From: Hornefia butyriciproducens
GTDB lineage: Bacteria > Bacillota > Clostridia > Peptostreptococcales > Anaerovoracaceae
NCBI RefSeq assembly: GCF_009695915.1
Contig: NZ_VUMZ01000002.1
Location: 1-64,000 of the forward strand
DNA: 64,000 nt
Direction of reading: 5' to 3'
Part shown: piece after piece, positions 34,080-42,977 of the stretch
How the letters are laid out: each line of letters begins with the position of its first letter
How positions within the stretch are numbered: position 1 is the stretch's first letter
Program-made: the position numbers and the translations under genes
Notes under the pieces: model-generated
The model's database searches: none
What the model saw: only the letters and a program-made list of their open reading frames with translations
Told to the model about the DNA's origin: nothing

Positions 34080-34877
34080 TCATGCAAGCGCCGGACCGTC
34101 CAGCGGATCGCTGTGATCGATGAGGAACCGGCGATGATACTTCAGCTGAGCGTATTTTGTGATTTTGTTCATGTAAATCGCGTCGTATGCACCGCCCACT
34201 GCGCCCACCACGGGGACGCCCTGCAGAAATTTCATATACAGGAGCTCTGTGGAAAGGGCCGCGGAGGACTTGCGGATCTGGGCGCGCTGATCGTAGTCCT
34301 TCGGAAGCTCGGGGCGGTCCAGAAACCGGTTGATCTGTGCGTTCTGCTTATCCAGCTCCTTGCCGCAGCACAGAGAGGCCTCGATGATGCGCAGAATGAA
34401 ATATTTTTCCTGCGGCGTGTCGTAGCTGTAGCCGAAGTGGAGTGCGATCTCATAGATTCCCTTGAGCATCGTGGCGGTGAACAAAGGAATGTCCGGGAGG
34501 CCTACGCCCAGGATGCCCATGCCGATTCCGGCTCCTCCGGAGAACAAAAGATTACGGCCGCCTGCGGCTCCGGCTTTGTTGGAGATGTGGCGCAGAGATT
34601 CCCGGTCGCCCCGGGACAGAGCTTCCTCACGCTCCTCCACAAAGGATTCCTCAATGCCGTTTTTGTTGTAGGTCTTTTCGATGACGCCGGTGCCCTTCTC
34701 GAATATCAGTTCAAAAGCCTTGGAAAACGCGAGATCCAATTTGTCCTGAAGAGCGTCCGGAATATGTTTTTCCAGAAGCCGGTTCAGACGGGATTCCTTC
34801 CTGAACCGCCCTTTCTGAAGATACTCGTATTCCTGCCGCTGCATGCGGTTCCATTCTTTCTGCCATGGTGTGGTCAT
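34080..34877 (-). CDS. EcsC family protein
   Basis: 265 residues. The EcsC family pattern is present: a long helical N-terminus (WQKEWNRMQRQEYEYL), and a Gly-rich hydrophobic core from residues ~115 to 160 containing GGAGIGMGILGVGLPD and LFTATMLKGIYEIALHFGY. EcsC is named from a B. subtilis ABC transporter locus and has no proven function. The ATG at 34877 follows GAGGAGGAAGTG. The end of the gene runs into a degenerate GAGTCATGCRA repeat (34042-34090). Confidence 0.85.
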   Translation of the reverse strand: MTTPWQKEWNRMQRQEYEYLQKGRFRKESRLNRLLEKHIPDALQDKLDLAFSKAFELIFEKGTGVIEKTYNKNGIEESFVEEREEALSRGDRESLRHISNKAGAAGGRNLLFSGGAGIGMGILGVGLPDIPLFTATMLKGIYEIALHFGYSYDTPQEKYFILRIIEASLCCGKELDKQNAQINRFLDRPELPKDYDQRAQIRKSSAALSTELLYMKFLQGVPVVGAVGGAYDAIYMNKITKYAQLKYHRRFLIDHSDPLDGPALA

Positions 34878-35110
34878 GATCACTTCCTCCTCTTTCAGAA
34901 TAGTATAACACGTAATACGAAAAGAAGGAGGAGATATTGTGAGGAGAGTCTGATAATCCCTGCGCATCGAATTTGGCATCAGTGCGCCGTGGTATGCGGG
35001 ATTCCTGCCGCGGCCGCGAGCCGCTGGGACCGAGGGACACGGCCTGCCGCGGCAGCCGGATTCCTCTCTGCAGCTCGAACCAATGCAGCGGGAACCTTTC
35101 GGTTCTGTTC

Positions 35111-35206
35111 CGTCTTGCACCTGTTTCGTCTTGAACCTGTTCTGCCTTGCGCCTATTCTGTCTTGAACCTGTTCTGTCTTGCGCCTATTCTGTCTTGCGC
35201 CGGTCC
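35111..35206. repeat. 16-bp tandem repeat, six copies
   Basis: Six exact-length units with consensus TGTCTTGCRCCTRTTC. The last 22 bases lie within the 3' end of the adjacent oxidoreductase gamma gene (stop at 35185), so the array supplies that protein's last residues. Confidence 0.9.
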
Positions 35207-35736
35207 TGTACAAGTTTGGCGCCCAGGCGAACCGCTTTCAGGTTCAGCGCTTCGGTGCCCCGTGGGATATGGGCGAGGACCGCTTCCTCCATGGATTTCT
35301 GGGAGGCCAGATGCAGTGCCTCATTTACCGCTCCGCACGCGATGATGTTGGCCGAAACTTTTTTTCCGATCACATCGATGGCGGACTGGATGATGGGAAG
35401 CTGCAGCACCTCATGCTTCTGGGAAATCCGCTCCGGCACCCGGACGGAGTCGTCCACGATGATGGCGGCGCCAGGGGCGAGCTTCTTGCTGAATTTGTCG
35501 AAAGAATTCTGCGACAGGGACAAAAGGAAGGTCGGCGTCTCGATCTTGGTATAGTTAATCGGCTTATCGTCTACGATGGTCTCGGCTTTACAGAGTCCGC
35601 CCCGCGCTTCCGGTCCGTAGGACTGGGACTGGACAACCTGTTTGCCGTCCAGGAAGGCGGCCTCTGCCATGATAATGGTTCCCAGGATGACACCCTGGCC
35701 GCCGGAACCTGTGAATCTCAGCTGTTCTTTCGCCAT
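35185..35736 (-). CDS. korC: 2-oxoacid:ferredoxin oxidoreductase, gamma subunit
   Basis: 183 residues. The N-terminal FTGSGGQGVILGTIIMAEAAF motif is the signature of the gamma subunit (KorC/PorC family). It is the last gene of a korDABC operon and begins in a one-base overlap with the beta-subunit stop (TAATG). Its C-terminal tail is encoded by a 16-bp tandem repeat array. The complex converts a 2-oxoacid (2-oxoglutarate is most likely by subunit type) and CoA to acyl-CoA plus CO2, reducing ferredoxin. Confidence 0.9.
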   Translation of the reverse strand: MAKEQLRFTGSGGQGVILGTIIMAEAAFLDGKQVVQSQSYGPEARGGLCKAETIVDDKPINYTKIETPTFLLSLSQNSFDKFSKKLAPGAAIIVDDSVRVPERISQKHEVLQLPIIQSAIDVIGKKVSANIIACGAVNEALHLASQKSMEEAVLAHIPRGTEALNLKAVRLGAKLVQDRRKTE

Positions 35737-36560
35737 TACCGGTCACCTCCTGCGATATGGATGATCTTATCGTATTCCTCAACGTACTCCGGACGGCCTT
35801 CTACGCGGCTGAACTCACCGAGAAGTACCTTTCCCTCGAGCTCAGCAGGCTCCATTTTCGCCGCCTTTTTTATGTCGATACAGTTTTGTTCCTGCCAGTG
35901 CATCATATCCACGGCGGATCCTTTTTTGTTCTTGCGGCCGTAGTAGGTCGGGCAGATGCTGACGCCCTCGATTACGGAAAATCCTTTGTGCCGGATGCCG
36001 TTCTCGATGAGGCGGATCATCTGCGGAACGTGGAAGCAGTCTCCCCTTGCCGTGTAGGTCGCGCCGGCAGCCTCGGACAGCTTAGGAAGGTCGAAATCCC
36101 CGTCGATGTTTCCATAGGGTGCCGTCGTTCCCTTCTCGCCGGTCGGCGTCGTGGGGGAATACTGCCCGCCGGTCATGCCGTAGATGTTGTTGTTGAAAAT
36201 CACAACGGTCATATCGATGTTCCGCCGGCAGGCGTGGATCAGGTGGTTTCCGCCGATCGCCGCCGCGTCTCCGTCTCCGGTCACGACGATGACGTGGAGC
36301 TCGGGGCGGGCCATTTTGATTCCGGTGGCAAAGGCGATGGCTCTCCCGTGGGTGGTGTGCAGAGTGTTGTAGTTCATGTATCCCGCCGCCCGTGAGGAAC
36401 AGCCGATTCCGCTGACGATGGCAACCCGTTCCTTGGGAAGGCCCACGTTATAGATGGCCTGGCAGACGTCCCGCATCAGAATGCCGTGGCCGCAGCCGGG
36501 GCACCAGATGTGAGGGAGTCTTCTGGTCCGCATGGTTTCCTGTACTAATTTGCTTGGCAT
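35736..36560 (-). CDS. korB: 2-oxoacid:ferredoxin oxidoreductase, beta subunit
   Basis: About 274 residues. It holds the thiamine diphosphate site: CPGCGHGILMRDVC near the N-terminus and GDGDAAAIGGNHL plus NNNIYGMTGGQYSPTTPTGE in the middle. I chose the ATG at 36560, 1 base after the alpha-subunit stop, because GAGGGGG then lies at a normal distance; an ATG at 36569 sits directly against the site. Second to last in the operon. Confidence 0.92.
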   Translation of the reverse strand: MPSKLVQETMRTRRLPHIWCPGCGHGILMRDVCQAIYNVGLPKERVAIVSGIGCSSRAAGYMNYNTLHTTHGRAIAFATGIKMARPELHVIVVTGDGDAAAIGGNHLIHACRRNIDMTVVIFNNNIYGMTGGQYSPTTPTGEKGTTAPYGNIDGDFDLPKLSEAAGATYTARGDCFHVPQMIRLIENGIRHKGFSVIEGVSICPTYYGRKNKKGSAVDMMHWQEQNCIDIKKAAKMEPAELEGKVLLGEFSRVEGRPEYVEEYDKIIHIAGGDR

Positions 36561-36561
36561 A

Positions 36562-37704
36562 TTATTCATCCCCCTCTTCTATTTTTTTGATGATTTCGGT
36601 GGGGCTGATGGCGGTGCCGTTGACCTTGCCGATAAATTCCACCTTTGTATCTCCCTTAATGATTCCCTCTACGGTCAGCAGAACCTGTCCGTAATTATGC
36701 TCCACCACGATGAGACGGCGCAGCTGACGGGCTCTTGATACGAGCTCGTATTCCGGGAAGGGCCAGAGTGTGACGGGACGGAACATTCCGACGTTGTAGC
36801 CCATGTCCCGGGCCTCGTCCACGGCTTCGCGGACGGCTCGTGTGGTGCCGCCGTAGCAGACGATGCCGATATCGGCGTCCTCCATCTGGTATTCCTCGTA
36901 ATCGAGGATCCCGCTGTATTTGTATATCTGGATCTTTTTCATGATGCGGTCATTCTCTTCTCCGGCAATCTGATTGTCGTTGGTGGGGAATCCGGCCTCG
37001 TCATGGAACAGTCCGGTGATGTTGTAAAGGTGTCCGTCTCCGAAGGAGGTCATGTGCGGAACGTACTGGCCTTCGCCGAAGGCGTAAGGCATAGAGTTGA
37101 TCATGTGGGTGTTCCGGTTATGGATTTCCAGTTCGTCCGGCGGAATGATCTCGCAGCCTTCCCGCATATGTCCGACGATTTCGTCCATCAGCAGGATCAC
37201 CGGGGTGCGGAACCGTTCGGCCAGGTTGAAGGCGCGGACGGTCTGGTTGAAGGTGTCCTGGACGGAGCACGGGCATATGGCAATGACGGGATGATCTCCG
37301 TGGGTACCCCATTTGGCCTGCATCACGTCGCCCTGCGAGGGGGATGTGGGAAGGCCGGTGGAGGGACCGGACCGCATGACGTCGACGATAACGATCGGGA
37401 TTTCCGCGATGGTGGCGTAGCCGATGTTCTCCTGCTTCAGGGAAAATCCCGGACCAGAGGTCGCCGTCATGGATTTTGTGCCTGCCACAGACGCGCCCAG
37501 CGCCGCCGCTATGCTGGCAATCTCGTCCTCCATCTGCATAAATTTACCGCCGACCTGCGGCAGACGTACTGCGCTGCGCTCTGCGATTTCCGTGGACGGG
37601 GTTATGGGGTAGCCCGCGAAAAACCGCATTCCGGCGGCCAGAGCACCCTCAACGCAGGCCTCGTTTCCCTGCAGGAGCTGGAATCGTTTCTGTTTCTCCG
37701 CCAT
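36562..37704 (-). CDS. korA: 2-oxoacid:ferredoxin oxidoreductase, alpha subunit
   Basis: 380 residues. N-terminal GNEACVEGALAAGMRFFAGY followed by PITPSTE, and GTKSMTATSGPGFSLKQENIG are alpha-subunit hallmarks (pyruvate/2-oxoglutarate family). The ATG at 37704 follows AGAGGAGGCG, so the longer upstream reading is not used. Lies 2 bases after the ferredoxin gene. 2-oxoglutarate versus branched-chain oxoacid specificity is not proven. Confidence 0.93.
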   Translation of the reverse strand: MAEKQKRFQLLQGNEACVEGALAAGMRFFAGYPITPSTEIAERSAVRLPQVGGKFMQMEDEIASIAAALGASVAGTKSMTATSGPGFSLKQENIGYATIAEIPIVIVDVMRSGPSTGLPTSPSQGDVMQAKWGTHGDHPVIAICPCSVQDTFNQTVRAFNLAERFRTPVILLMDEIVGHMREGCEIIPPDELEIHNRNTHMINSMPYAFGEGQYVPHMTSFGDGHLYNITGLFHDEAGFPTNDNQIAGEENDRIMKKIQIYKYSGILDYEEYQMEDADIGIVCYGGTTRAVREAVDEARDMGYNVGMFRPVTLWPFPEYELVSRARQLRRLIVVEHNYGQVLLTVEGIIKGDTKVEFIGKVNGTAISPTEIIKKIEEGDE

Positions 37705-37706
37705 CT

Positions 37707-37901
37707 CTACGCCTCCTCTACCCAGATTGCATAATCCGGACACCGCTGTTCGCAGAGGCCGCAACATATGCAGTCGTCAGGGTTTTCGACGACAACTTTT
37801 TCCTGCCGTATTATCAGCACTTTCTTGGGACAGAACTCCGCACAGTAGCCGCAGCCCTTGCACCACTCGGGCTCTGTGCATAGTTTTTTTCCTTTTAGCA
37901 T
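37707..37901 (-). CDS. korD: 2-oxoacid:ferredoxin oxidoreductase, delta subunit (2[4Fe-4S] ferredoxin)
   Basis: 64 residues. Two [4Fe-4S] cluster motifs are visible: CKGCGYCAEFCPK and CICCGLCEQRCPD. It passes electrons from the catalytic subunits. The ATG at 37901 follows GAAGGAGAAACGAGG. First gene of the korDABC operon; TATAAT-like sequences lie about 90-105 bases upstream. Confidence 0.93.
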   Translation of the reverse strand: MLKGKKLCTEPEWCKGCGYCAEFCPKKVLIIRQEKVVVENPDDCICCGLCEQRCPDYAIWVEEA

Positions 37902-38070
37902 TTTCCTCGTTTCTCCTTCAACTCTGATGAATGATAAGGTTTCTGTACTGAATATATCACAAATGAAGATGCCGCCCGCGGAAAAAACATTATAAATACA
38001 ATTATACATTCGGAAACGATTTATAACGGTAAAGTGTTGAAATTGCGAGGATTGCGGGGCGAGTCGATGA

Positions 38071-38210
38071 GTACGGCGAGAGGGTCGGCGAGGGGCGGCG
38101 AGAGGGTCGGCGAGGGGCAGAGAGAGGGTCGGCGAGGGGCGAAATGTGCGGAAACGGGGCGGTGAGAAGGTCGGCGAGGGGCGGATAGTCGGCGAGCGGG
38201 GCGCGGGGGA
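38071..38210. repeat. G-rich imperfect tandem repeat
   Basis: Five variants of GGTCGGCGAGGGGCRG occur about every 20-22 bases, with one longer interval. Confidence 0.7.
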
Positions 38211-38334
38211 TCACTGATGGGTTTCCTGTATGGAGGTTAAAGAATTACAAAATGTGATTAAATGAGAGCAGTGGGAGTTGCCATATCGCAAATTGGCGAT
38301 TGCAAAGGCGCTTAAAAGTACCTTGATTGGAAAA

Positions 38335-38373
38335 TCTGCCACAAATCGCCAAAAAATCCAAAAATGTGGCAGA
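38335..38373. repeat. TCTGCCACA hairpin, copy 1
   Basis: TCTGCCACA (38335-38343) pairs with TGTGGCAGA (38365-38373). A second inverted repeat crosses it: TTGGCGATT (38293-38301) with AATCGCCAA (38344-38352), giving mutually exclusive stems. Confidence 0.7.
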
Positions 38374-38541
38374 ATCCTCGCGTAAGATTTACATTTTTTG
38401 CCAGTAAACGCATAAAAATATACAGTGAGTTCATGTTTAGCCGGTTTTACACGGCAGGATTTTGCAAAATCGGGTACGAATGCCGTAATTTCAATACTCT
38501 AATTTTGTAATATATGTTATACATACTAAAAAAGCCCTAAA

Positions 38542-38582
38542 ATCTGCCACATTTCTCGAAAAAAATCAAAAATGTGGCAGAT
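38542..38582. repeat. TCTGCCACA hairpin, copy 2
   Basis: ATCTGCCACATTT (38542-38554) pairs perfectly with AAATGTGGCAGAT (38570-38582). Both the arms and the A-rich loop resemble copy 1 at 38335-38373, 207 bases away. Confidence 0.75.
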
Positions 38583-38620
38583 CAGAGTGCGTCTAACTCA
38601 AATGGCGCTACTGTGAACAG

Positions 38621-38678
38621 TTCGGGTTCGTTCAGACCCGGAGTTAAATTTCGGGTTCGTTCAGGCCTTGAGTTAAGA
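38621..38678. repeat. 29-bp direct repeat, two copies
   Basis: Adjacent units at 38621 and 38650 share TTCGGGTTCGTTCAG and GAGTTAA. Confidence 0.8.
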
Positions 38679-38746
38679 CGACTATATCTGTGCGGGTCTG
38701 CCGAAAACCGGATTGAGCCTTGAATACCAGAGTTCTGTTCTGAAAC

Positions 38747-38777
38747 GGCCCCGCTGACGTTTTCGTCTAACGGGGCC
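38747..38777 (-). terminator. Terminator of the LtaS-like gene
   Basis: On the minus strand GGCCCCG...GACG-AAAA-CGTC...CGGGGCC forms a strong stem, followed by GTTTCA. Confidence 0.65.
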
Positions 38778-38789
38778 TTGGCTGTTTCA

Positions 38790-41582
38790 TCATTTCTTTT
38801 TACTTTTTTTCTTCAGATAGAAGAAATCGTTCACTCTGTTTTTTGTATCGACGGTATTGTTATACTGAAGAATGTGGTACTGATTCAGGTATTTGCGGTA
38901 TTTGCTGCCGGCAGTTGCGGAGTAGAATTTCCCGTTGTCGCCCATGTAGGCAACGGCGCTTGTGACGGGAACCTTTTTCTGCAGAGAGAGCAGATACTTG
39001 TCGTATCCGGTCATTTTTCCACCGATTAGCTTCAGGATATATGGGCCGATGTAGTTGGCACTGATCTGCAGTCCATCGGTGCCGCCGTTTGCGGACCCAC
39101 CTGAAGCTGATGCCGCGTAGGTGGTGATTTTCGAGGCGTAGTCGCTGTCGTAGTTGGTCCAGATCATGAAGGGTACCTTGTATTTGCAGAGCTGTTTTTC
39201 CACATCGGAGACCCCGGTCATGCGTTCCTTCAGGGTGTCGTAGAAGGTGGCGCCGACGTGGGGTTCGTGGTCGCCGAAGAGGACGATCATTGTCGGCTCA
39301 TCGGTGTTCCGGAAGTAGGTGATCAGGTTCTTCAGGGCCTCGTCTGTCTTTTTGGCCAGGTTGATGTATTGCTCGGTCTGCTCGTCGGCCAGGCTGCCGT
39401 CGGTGACGGTGACCTCCTTTTCCACATAGCCGCTGGTCAGTTTGAAGTCGCTGTGGTTCTGGATGGTGACATTGAACATGAAGAACGGAGCAGAACTTCC
39501 CTTTTCTCTGTGTGCCTCGTAGTTTCTGCGGATCTGACGGAAATCTTCCTCATCGGAAATATAGGCCCGGATTTTCTCCGGATCCTTCAGATTCTCCTGA
39601 GAGATGTACTTCTCGAATCCCAGCAGCGGGTAGACGCGGTTCCGGTTGTAGGAGGTCCGGACGCCGGGGTGGAAGGCGATATTGCCCCGGTACCCCTGAG
39701 CTTCAAGAGCGTAGGCCAGGGAGGGCATCTTGCTGCGGATATTCGTGTTATACGGCACAGCGTTCAGCGGGTAGAACTGCATGCTGTTGCCCGTCAGGCA
39801 TTCGAACTCTGTGTCGGCTGTGCGGCCGCCGAAAATCGAGGGGTACAGGACGCCCTTGACGGTGTTCTTTTTCAGGCTGTGGTAGAAGGGCAGGTAATCG
39901 CCTGAGGTCTGCACATTTCCTACCAGGCTGAAATCAGCAAAGGCCTCGTCCATGATGACGATGATGTTAGGCGTTTCCTTCGAGACCGTCGCGGAGCCGT
40001 CCGTGGTGTCAGAGGTGTACTTCGATGCGATGGATTTTACTTTGTTCACAGAGTAGCCGGATGGTTTCTCTATCCGAGAGTTTTTTACGGTGTATACAAA
40101 ACCTACTACGGATCCGTGGCGGTGGTAACCGCCTTTCGCATTGAAGCCGGAGACGAATACGCCGTGATGGTTCAGAAAGTTGGTATTCAGCACCACGCCG
40201 TAGAACCAGCCGCCCCAGAGCCCGCAGGCCACCAGAAGCACGGCCCGGTAGCGGATCCGCAGGCCCCGGACGCTTTTCAGCGAGAGCACCAGCGCCAGGA
40301 AAACCAGGGTCATGACGATAAGCCAGAGAGATCGTTTGCTGAAGGAGATCGTATAATTTGCCGCAACGTCCATAGCTGTGCCGATGGAACTGAAATCCGT
40401 GGCGATTAACGGGTCGTTCCGGAACAGAATCAGGAAATAGTTCGCCATGCAGAAGGCAAAGGTCAGGAACGTGGTCAGCAGTGAGGCAATCTGCGTCCGG
40501 TTGAAAATCAGATAGAAAATCGCCATGATCATAATTAAAATCGTGATCGTCATCAGCCCGTCGAAGTCAAAGAAGATATTTTTAGGACGGAAGATGGTTC
40601 GCAGGCCCTTGCCGTCTGACTTCTGCACCAGCCAGTAGCAGAAGAAGGGCGTGATGACGAACATTAGCCTGGAGACGGCCCGGTTCACATCGATGCGCTC
40701 TCGCCATTTTTCGTTCTTCACGCGGCGGCGCAGCGCTTCGCTGATATGGTTCAGCGGCAGTAGAATCAGCAGCAGTGCGATGAGCATACAGCCGAAGAAG
40801 AAGTACAGCAGTGTTTTCGATAAATGCAGGTAGTTGACGCCGCAGAGGAGCTGCGTCTTACCGAAGCTCTTTCCGTCGACGGTGAGCTCAGCCCCGGAGT
40901 AGGTTCCTCTTGCCAGATAGATTCCGAAAACAGAGCCGGAGGAAGCCCGTACCCCGTCGCCTTTAATCTGTATCGTATAACGCTCACCCTTTTTCAGGGT
41001 GTATCCGTCCGAGGTTTTAGCGGAGACCTTGCTGCCTGCCACGCGGTTGGCGTTTACCGCCGTGGAGTCCTGGGTGAAGTCGAAGGCCGTCAGCGTGTCG
41101 TTTAGAGTCAGCCCCGCGGAGAGGGAGGAGGAACAGATTTTGTTCCCGCTGCCGTCCAGCACAGAGACAGTGATGCGTCCTGCGGTAGCGGTGCTGCCGG
41201 GGTTGTGAAAGAATAACTGAAGGCGCTTGATTTTGTCATCTCTGGCCACAAAGGTCTGCCGGATGGTCTGTGACCCCTTCAGTCTGATGTAATCGGTGTG
41301 CGGTCTGCGAAGGTAGTAGGAAATGAGGTCGTCGTTGTTTCCGCTGATTTTGTCCAACTTGCTGTAGTCGCGCTGTGTGACTTCCTTCCCATCTTCAATG
41401 ACAGTCGTGCGGAGAGTCTTCGTCAGCTTGTGGGAAGTCCCTCCGTCATAGCGCACATTATACAGGTATGTCAGCGGATAGCGCATGCTGTCGATTTCAT
41501 AGATAAGAAACAGGCAGCATAAAATCAGCAGTACAATTGAAATGACTTTTTTGACACGGATTTCCTTCAGAATTGCTTTCAT
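38790..41582 (-). CDS. LtaS-like membrane sulfatase (lipoteichoic-acid-type polymerase)
   Basis: 930 residues. An N-terminal membrane anchor (~12-28), a beta-rich extracytoplasmic insert (~90-245) and then a block of about six membrane segments (~255-470) precede a sulfatase-fold domain (~535-830). The catalytic Thr of LtaS-type enzymes corresponds to Thr588 in GGRTADTEFECLTG. Metal-binding features follow: IIVIMDEAF upstream, and LFGDHEPHVGA near the C-terminus. The family transfers glycerol-phosphate or similar groups onto surface polymers. The beta-rich insert before the membrane block is not typical of short LtaS. It is near rfbBA and YfhO on the same strand. Confidence 0.85.
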   Translation of the reverse strand: MKAILKEIRVKKVISIVLLILCCLFLIYEIDSMRYPLTYLYNVRYDGGTSHKLTKTLRTTVIEDGKEVTQRDYSKLDKISGNNDDLISYYLRRPHTDYIRLKGSQTIRQTFVARDDKIKRLQLFFHNPGSTATAGRITVSVLDGSGNKICSSSLSAGLTLNDTLTAFDFTQDSTAVNANRVAGSKVSAKTSDGYTLKKGERYTIQIKGDGVRASSGSVFGIYLARGTYSGAELTVDGKSFGKTQLLCGVNYLHLSKTLLYFFFGCMLIALLLILLPLNHISEALRRRVKNEKWRERIDVNRAVSRLMFVITPFFCYWLVQKSDGKGLRTIFRPKNIFFDFDGLMTITILIMIMAIFYLIFNRTQIASLLTTFLTFAFCMANYFLILFRNDPLIATDFSSIGTAMDVAANYTISFSKRSLWLIVMTLVFLALVLSLKSVRGLRIRYRAVLLVACGLWGGWFYGVVLNTNFLNHHGVFVSGFNAKGGYHRHGSVVGFVYTVKNSRIEKPSGYSVNKVKSIASKYTSDTTDGSATVSKETPNIIVIMDEAFADFSLVGNVQTSGDYLPFYHSLKKNTVKGVLYPSIFGGRTADTEFECLTGNSMQFYPLNAVPYNTNIRSKMPSLAYALEAQGYRGNIAFHPGVRTSYNRNRVYPLLGFEKYISQENLKDPEKIRAYISDEEDFRQIRRNYEAHREKGSSAPFFMFNVTIQNHSDFKLTSGYVEKEVTVTDGSLADEQTEQYINLAKKTDEALKNLITYFRNTDEPTMIVLFGDHEPHVGATFYDTLKERMTGVSDVEKQLCKYKVPFMIWTNYDSDYASKITTYAASASGGSANGGTDGLQISANYIGPYILKLIGGKMTGYDKYLLSLQKKVPVTSAVAYMGDNGKFYSATAGSKYRKYLNQYHILQYNNTVDTKNRVNDFFYLKKKSKKK

Positions 41583-41829
41583 AAAAACAGTATTTCCTTC
41601 CCTTCTATATCCCGTTGATTCGTTCGTCGTCGCGCCGCTGGCCGCAGCCCGTTCGCAAACTTGCCGGCGCCGGTGAACCTCTCCTTCGCTCGCCGCCGGC
41701 CGCGAACCTGCCGTCGCTCGCGAACTCGCTGGATGTCGCTTCTCCTGAAGCTGCAGACTTGTCGGCGCCCGTGGACTCTGAGCTCGCGAACCAGCTGTTC
41801 GCCGAGTCCTCCTCGTAGCCCGGCCGCCG
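41583..41829. other. GC-rich degenerate spacer
   Basis: Repeated words such as CGCGAACC, TTCGC and GCCGGC without a credible gene. A similar spacer lies between rfbB and rfbA (42850-42977). Confidence 0.5.
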
Positions 41830-42849
41830 TCACCGGTTGCGGTACATCTTCTCGTAGTATTGACGGTAGTTGCCGCTGACGATGTGTTCCCACCAGGAGC
41901 GGTTTTCCATATACCAGTCGATGGTGCGACGAATTCCGTCTTCGAATCGGGTGTCCGGCAGCCAGCCCAGCTCCCGGCTGATTTTAGCAGGATCGATGGC
42001 GTAGCGCAGATCGTGGCCTTTGCGGTCGCCGACGAAGGTAATCAGGCTTTCCGATTTGTTCAGCTGGCGGAGAATCGTTTTCACCACCTCTAGATTGGCC
42101 TTCTCATTGTGGCCGCCGATATTGTAGACTTCACCGTCCTGTCCGTCTGTCAGGATGAGATCAATGGCCTTGCAGTGATCCTCCACATACAGCCAGTCCC
42201 GGACATTCTGCCCGGTTCCGTAGACGGGCAGCGCTTTGTCAGAGAGGGCGTTGATGATCATCAGCGGGATCAGCTTTTCCGGGAACTGCCAGGGGCCGTA
42301 GTTGTTGGAGCAGCGGCTGATGGTGACCGGAAGACCGTAGGTCCGGTGATAGGCCATGACCAGAAGATCAGCTGAGGCCTTGCTGGCGGAATACGGGCTG
42401 GAGGCGGTCAGCGGCGTGGTCTCTGTGAAGAACAGATCGGGCCTGTCCAGCGGCAGGTCGCCGTACACCTCATCGGTACCCACCTGGTGGAACCGGCGGA
42501 TTCCCGTCCGGCGGCAGGCGTCCATCAGAACCTGCGTACCCAGGACATTTGTCTTCAGGAAGATGCTGGGGTCTTCGATGGAGCGGTCCACGTGAGATTC
42601 CGCGGCAAAGTTGACGACCATGTCGAAGTGCCCCTGACTGAATAAGTCATTTACAAAATCACGGTCGGCGATGTCTCCCCGGACAAAGTCAAATCCGGCT
42701 TTGTTCCTGACGGAGTCCAGCGTTTCAAGGTTCCCCGCATAGGTGAGCTTGTCCAGACAGGTGATCTGCCAGTCCGGATGATGATCCGCCAGATAAAAAA
42801 TAAAATTGGAGCCGATGAAACCGGCTCCTCCGGTCACTAATATATGCAT
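41830..42849 (-). CDS. rfbB: dTDP-glucose 4,6-dehydratase
   Basis: 339 residues. It makes dTDP-4-keto-6-deoxy-glucose. The NAD-binding TGGAGFIG is at 6-13, the catalytic Asp/Glu pair in TDE at 125-127 and YSASK at 153-157. The ATG at 42849 follows GGAGAGAAGC; the longer frame upstream is spacer. It follows rfbA on the same strand across a GC-rich spacer. No rfbC or rfbD is seen, so the product is more likely used by the RffA-type aminotransferase at 46838-47974 than for rhamnose here. Confidence 0.95.
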   Translation of the reverse strand: MHILVTGGAGFIGSNFIFYLADHHPDWQITCLDKLTYAGNLETLDSVRNKAGFDFVRGDIADRDFVNDLFSQGHFDMVVNFAAESHVDRSIEDPSIFLKTNVLGTQVLMDACRRTGIRRFHQVGTDEVYGDLPLDRPDLFFTETTPLTASSPYSASKASADLLVMAYHRTYGLPVTISRCSNNYGPWQFPEKLIPLMIINALSDKALPVYGTGQNVRDWLYVEDHCKAIDLILTDGQDGEVYNIGGHNEKANLEVVKTILRQLNKSESLITFVGDRKGHDLRYAIDPAKISRELGWLPDTRFEDGIRRTIDWYMENRSWWEHIVSGNYRQYYEKMYRNR

Positions 42850-42977
42850 GCTTCTCTCCTTCAATATGTTCGGCATGTTCGCGGCGGCCTCTGCGCGTTT
42901 TCGCCGCTTCTGCGTGCTCGCTCGCGTCTCTGCGCATTCGCAGCTGGCTAGCCGACTCTCCACGTTCGCGGTCGCCT

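Larger units (their letters stand above)
38002..38789. other. 790-base gene-free region full of repeats
   Basis: No credible gene on either strand. It contains a G-rich tandem array (38071-38210), nested inverted repeats, two related hairpins, a 29-bp direct repeat pair and the LtaS-like gene's terminator. The middle (38220-38600) is AT-rich. Confidence 0.7.

Noticed and set aside
33957-35345. 462-residue plus-strand frame
   Set aside because: It runs antiparallel through EcsC and the 16-bp repeat array; no start site or family match.
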